DNA of 64,000 nucleotides from Halovulum marinum (GTDB lineage: Bacteria > Pseudomonadota > Alphaproteobacteria > Rhodobacterales > Rhodobacteraceae): NCBI RefSeq assembly GCF_009697225.1, contig NZ_WIND01000003.1, positions 186,001 through 250,000 of the forward strand, read 5' to 3'. Positions 61,391-64,000 of the stretch are shown here, in pieces; within the stretch, counting starts at the first letter, position 1; every line of letters starts with the position of its first letter. A model generated the notes under the pieces. The model made no database searches. It saw only the letters and a list, made by a program, of their open reading frames with translations, and was not told the DNA's origin. Both the position numbers and the translations under genes were made by a program.

Positions 61391-62431
61391 ATGACAACCG
61401 AACCCTTCGACTTCGCCGTCATCGGCATCAACCACGGCCACATCTACGGCCAGGTGGATGCAATGCTCGATGCCGGCTGCCGCCTGACCAGGTTCCTCGC
61501 CCCCGAGGACGATCTGGCGGCCGACTTCGCCGCGCGCTACCCGCAGGCGGAACGCGTCGGCGACGAGCGCCGCATCCTCGAGGACGACGCCATCCTGCTG
61601 GTCGTCGGCGCCGGCATTCCCGCCGACCGCGCGCCCATGGCCGTCCGCGCCATGCGCGCCGGCAAGGACGTGATGCTGGACAAGCCCGGCTGCGTGTCCC
61701 GCGCGCAGTTCCGCGACCTGACCGCGGCGCAGGCCGAGACCGGGCGCATCTGCTCGATCCTCTATTCCGAGCATTACCGGCAGAAATCCACGGTGCGGGC
61801 GATGGATCTGGTCCGCCAGGGCGCGATCGGCCGCGTGTTCCACACGGTCGGCCTGGGGCCGCACCGCATCGGGCTGTCGCCGCGGCCCGACTGGTTCTGG
61901 GACCCGGCCCGCAACGGCTCGGTCCTGACCGACATCGCCGCGCACCAGTTCGAGCAGTTTCTCGCCTTCACCGGCGCGACCGAGGCGCGCATCCTGAACA
62001 GCGTCGAAGAGAATTTCGACAACCCCGGGCACCCGGAGTTCCGCGACTACGGCCACGCGGTCGTCGCCTCGGACCACGCCACGGGATATGTGCGCGTCGA
62101 CTGGTTCACGCCGCAGGGCGCCCCGACCTGGGGCGACGGGCGGATGTTCCTGATGGGCACCGACGGCACCATCGAGCTGCGCAAGTACATGGACATCGAA
62201 GGCCGCCCGGGCGGCGATCACCTGTTCCTGACCGACGGCAGCGGCACCCGCTACATCGACTGCGCCGACACCGAACTGCCCTACGGCGCGCGGCTGCGCG
62301 ACGACGTGCGCAACCGCACCGAAACCGCCATGCGCCAGGCGCACGGCTTCCTGGCGATGGATCTCGCGCTGCAGGCGCACGAGCAGGCAATCAGGCTGGG
62401 CGGTCAGCGCCCGGCGGGAGAAGCGGCATGA
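61391..62431 (+). CDS. Gfo/Idh/MocA family oxidoreductase (2)
   Basis: A 346-residue NAD(P)-dependent dehydrogenase. The N-terminal fold begins FDFAVIGINHGHIYGQVDAMLDAGC; the EKP-like motif is replaced by KDVMLDKPGCVS (DKP); TDIAAHQFEQFLAF carries the probable catalytic His. It starts 3 bases after the permease gene and its stop overlaps the third oxidoreductase (ATGA). It probably oxidises the imported sugar or an intermediate. Confidence 0.85.
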   Translation: MTTEPFDFAVIGINHGHIYGQVDAMLDAGCRLTRFLAPEDDLAADFAARYPQAERVGDERRILEDDAILLVVGAGIPADRAPMAVRAMRAGKDVMLDKPGCVSRAQFRDLTAAQAETGRICSILYSEHYRQKSTVRAMDLVRQGAIGRVFHTVGLGPHRIGLSPRPDWFWDPARNGSVLTDIAAHQFEQFLAFTGATEARILNSVEENFDNPGHPEFRDYGHAVVASDHATGYVRVDWFTPQGAPTWGDGRMFLMGTDGTIELRKYMDIEGRPGGDHLFLTDGSGTRYIDCADTELPYGARLRDDVRNRTETAMRQAHGFLAMDLALQAHEQAIRLGGQRPAGEAA

Positions 62432-63516
62432 GCAAGCTGAAGGTTGGCGTCGTCGGATCGGGCATCGGCGCGTCGCACATCGAGGGATTCCAGGCGCTGC
62501 CGGAGTGCTACGAGGTCGCCGCGATCTGCGACATCGAGCCCGAGCGTCGCGGCAAGGTCGCGGCGCGCTACGGCATCGCCGCCCAGGTCGACCGGCTGGA
62601 GGCGCTGTTCGACCTGGATCTGGACATCATCGACATCTGCACCCCGTCGGGGATGCATTTCGCGCAGGCCACGCAGGTGCTCGAGGCCGGGTTCGACGTG
62701 GTGATCGAAAAGCCGGTCGCGCGCTCGCTGGCCGAGGTCGACGCACTGATCGAGGTCGAGGCCAGAAGCGGCAGGCGCGCCTGCCCGGTCTTCCAGTACC
62801 GCTTCGGCCACGGCATACAGAAGCTGCACCACCTGATCGCCAAGGGCGTGGCGGGCCGTCCGTCGGTCGCCACCGCCGAAACCCACTGGTACCGCGGGCC
62901 GGCCTACTACCAGGCCGGGCCCTGGCGCGGCACCTGGGAGGGCGAGACTGGCGGCTGTTTCACCACGCACGCGATCCACATCCACGATCTGATCTGCGAG
63001 GTGCTGGGCCCGCCGGTGTCGGTTCACGCGCGCGCGTCGAACCGCCTGAACGGCAACGAGACCGAAGACATGGGCCTGCTGAGCCTGGAGTTCGAGAGCG
63101 GCGCGCTGGCGTCCTCGTCGGTGACGCTGGGCTCGCGGCACGAAATGTCGCGGCTGCGGTTCTGCTTCGACGGGCTGGTCGCGGAAAGCGGCCTGTCGCC
63201 CTACAACCCCGGGCACGAGCCGTGGACCTTCCCGAACGACGACGCCGCACGCGCCGCCGCGGTCGAGGAGGCGCTGGGCGATTTCGCCCCCCTGCCCGAG
63301 CGGTTCCCGGGCCAGTTCCTGCGCATGCACACCGCGATGACCGAAGGCACCGCGCTGCCGGTGACGCTGCAGGATGCCCGCCGCTCGATCGAGCTTCTGA
63401 CCGCGGCCTACTGGTCGGCCCGCACCGGCGAAGCGGTGCGCCTGCCCCTTGGCCCCGAACATCCCTTCTATGCCGGCTGGCTGGAAACCATGAAGGAAGA
63501 CACCGCACATGGCTGA
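62428..63516 (+). CDS. Gfo/Idh/MocA family oxidoreductase (3)
   Basis: A 362-residue dehydrogenase: [38 protein letters not shown] for NAD(P) binding, EKP in [16 protein letters not shown], and the catalytic region [22 protein letters not shown] with His residues. It overlaps the preceding gene by ATGA and the ATPase gene by 8 bases. With gene (2) it may perform sequential oxidation and reduction at different carbons, as in inositol or 3-keto-sugar pathways. Confidence 0.86.
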   Translation: MSKLKVGVVGSGIGASHIEGFQALPECYEVAAICDIEPERRGKVAARYGIAAQVDRLEALFDLDLDIIDICTPSGMHFAQATQVLEAGFDVVIEKPVARSLAEVDALIEVEARSGRRACPVFQYRFGHGIQKLHHLIAKGVAGRPSVATAETHWYRGPAYYQAGPWRGTWEGETGGCFTTHAIHIHDLICEVLGPPVSVHARASNRLNGNETEDMGLLSLEFESGALASSSVTLGSRHEMSRLRFCFDGLVAESGLSPYNPGHEPWTFPNDDAARAAAVEEALGDFAPLPERFPGQFLRMHTAMTEGTALPVTLQDARRSIELLTAAYWSARTGEAVRLPLGPEHPFYAGWLETMKEDTAHG

Positions 63517-64000
63517 ACTCGTCCTCAACAAGGTGGTCAAGGAATTCGGCAACCTGCGGGTGATCCACGGCATCGACCTGCAGATCAGGGACGGCGAGTT
63601 CGTCGTCTTCGTCGGCCCATCCGGCTGCGGCAAGTCCACGCTGCTGCGGATGATCGCCGGGCTGGAGGAAATCTCGGACGGCGACGTGATGATCGACGGC
63701 GACGTCGTCAACGACCTGTCGGCGGCCAAGCGCGAACTGGCGATGGTGTTCCAGTCCTACGCGCTGTACCCGCACATGAGCGTGCGCAAGAACCTGGCCT
63801 TCGGGCTGGAGACGATGGGCGCGCCCAAGGCCGAGATCGCTCAGAAGATCCAGCAGGCCGCCGACATCCTGCAGATCAACGAGTTGCTGGAGCGCAAGCC
63901 GGGCCAGCTGTCCGGCGGCCAGCGCCAGCGCGTCGCCATCGGCCGCGCGATCGTGCGCGAGCCGCGGATCTTCCTGTTCGACGAGCCGCTGTCCAACCTG
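63509..64000 (+). CDS. Sugar ABC transporter ATPase (MalK type), cut by window end
   Basis: The first 164 codons of a CUT1 ATPase; the gene continues beyond the window. Walker A is GPSGCGKST, the Q-loop [14 protein letters not shown], the signature [14 protein letters not shown] and Walker [11 protein letters not shown]. The ATG at 63509 overlaps the end of the third oxidoreductase by 8 bases. It completes the importer encoded upstream. Confidence 0.9.
   Translation, partial: MAELVLNKVVKEFGNLRVIHGIDLQIRDGEFVVFVGPSGCGKSTLLRMIAGLEEISDGDVMIDGDVVNDLSAAKRELAMVFQSYALYPHMSVRKNLAFGLETMGAPKAEIAQKIQQAADILQINELLERKPGQLSGGQRQRVAIGRAIVREPRIFLFDEPLSNL

Overview
The window is GC-rich DNA of an alphaproteobacterium, most likely of the Rhodobacteraceae (Roseobacter/Rhodobacter relatives). 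This rests on the smo-type polyol transporter with mannitol dehydrogenase, two heme-copper oxidase operons, many ATGA start/stop overlaps, Tat-exported binding proteins and a tRNA promoter of the form TTGCGC-N17-TAGATC. No replication origin, insertion sequence, CRISPR array or phage module is visible.

Layout. 1-440 is a lower-GC edge with the 3' part of a small DUF6941-like gene. 440-9962 holds mostly housekeeping and metabolic genes: D-lyxose isomerase, HNH endonuclease, VOC protein, carboxylesterase, AlkA-type glycosylase, squalene/phytoene synthase-like protein, citramalate synthase, cysteinyl-tRNA synthetase, a PEP-mutase family protein and an outer-membrane barrel. tRNA-Gln(CTG) is at 10199. 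10308-14607 (minus) is an amino acid dehydrogenase with E1alpha, E1beta and E2 of a branched-chain 2-oxo acid dehydrogenase. 15011-19525 (minus) and 22665-28330 (plus) are two different cytochrome oxidase operons, separated by an IlvD/Edd dehydratase and an ExoD gene.

28839-35727 (minus) is a sorbitol/mannitol ABC transporter with mannitol dehydrogenase and a LacI regulator. 36064-51905 is a catabolic region: a nitrate/sulfonate-type ABC transporter, SorC regulator, AraD/FucA-type epimerase/aldolase, zinc-type alcohol dehydrogenase, FGGY kinase, a BisC-like molybdoenzyme, a split transketolase, an MFS exporter, a sulfatase and a mandelate-racemase-type enzyme. Three copies of one palindromic operator (38720, 45393, 50476) tie most of it into one probable SorC regulon. 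The enzyme set suggests polyol or ketose to pentulose phosphate to xylulose-5-phosphate to transketolase, together with sulfur-linked functions. This is the best candidate here for an undescribed pathway. 52602-54839 is a 5'-truncated RTX/VCBS gene with 189-bp tandem repeats. 56172-64000 is a TetR-controlled sugar ABC operon with three Gfo/Idh/MocA oxidoreductases, and it runs off the right end.

Two further themes. First, several intergenic stretches contain recognisable wrecks of genes: an MFS transporter (3777), CidA/LrgA (28481), an aldehyde dehydrogenase (51981) and a copper P-type ATPase (55741). Second, cysS is a mosaic. Its last third is low-GC, and the old C-terminal tail survives out of frame just behind the new stop codon.
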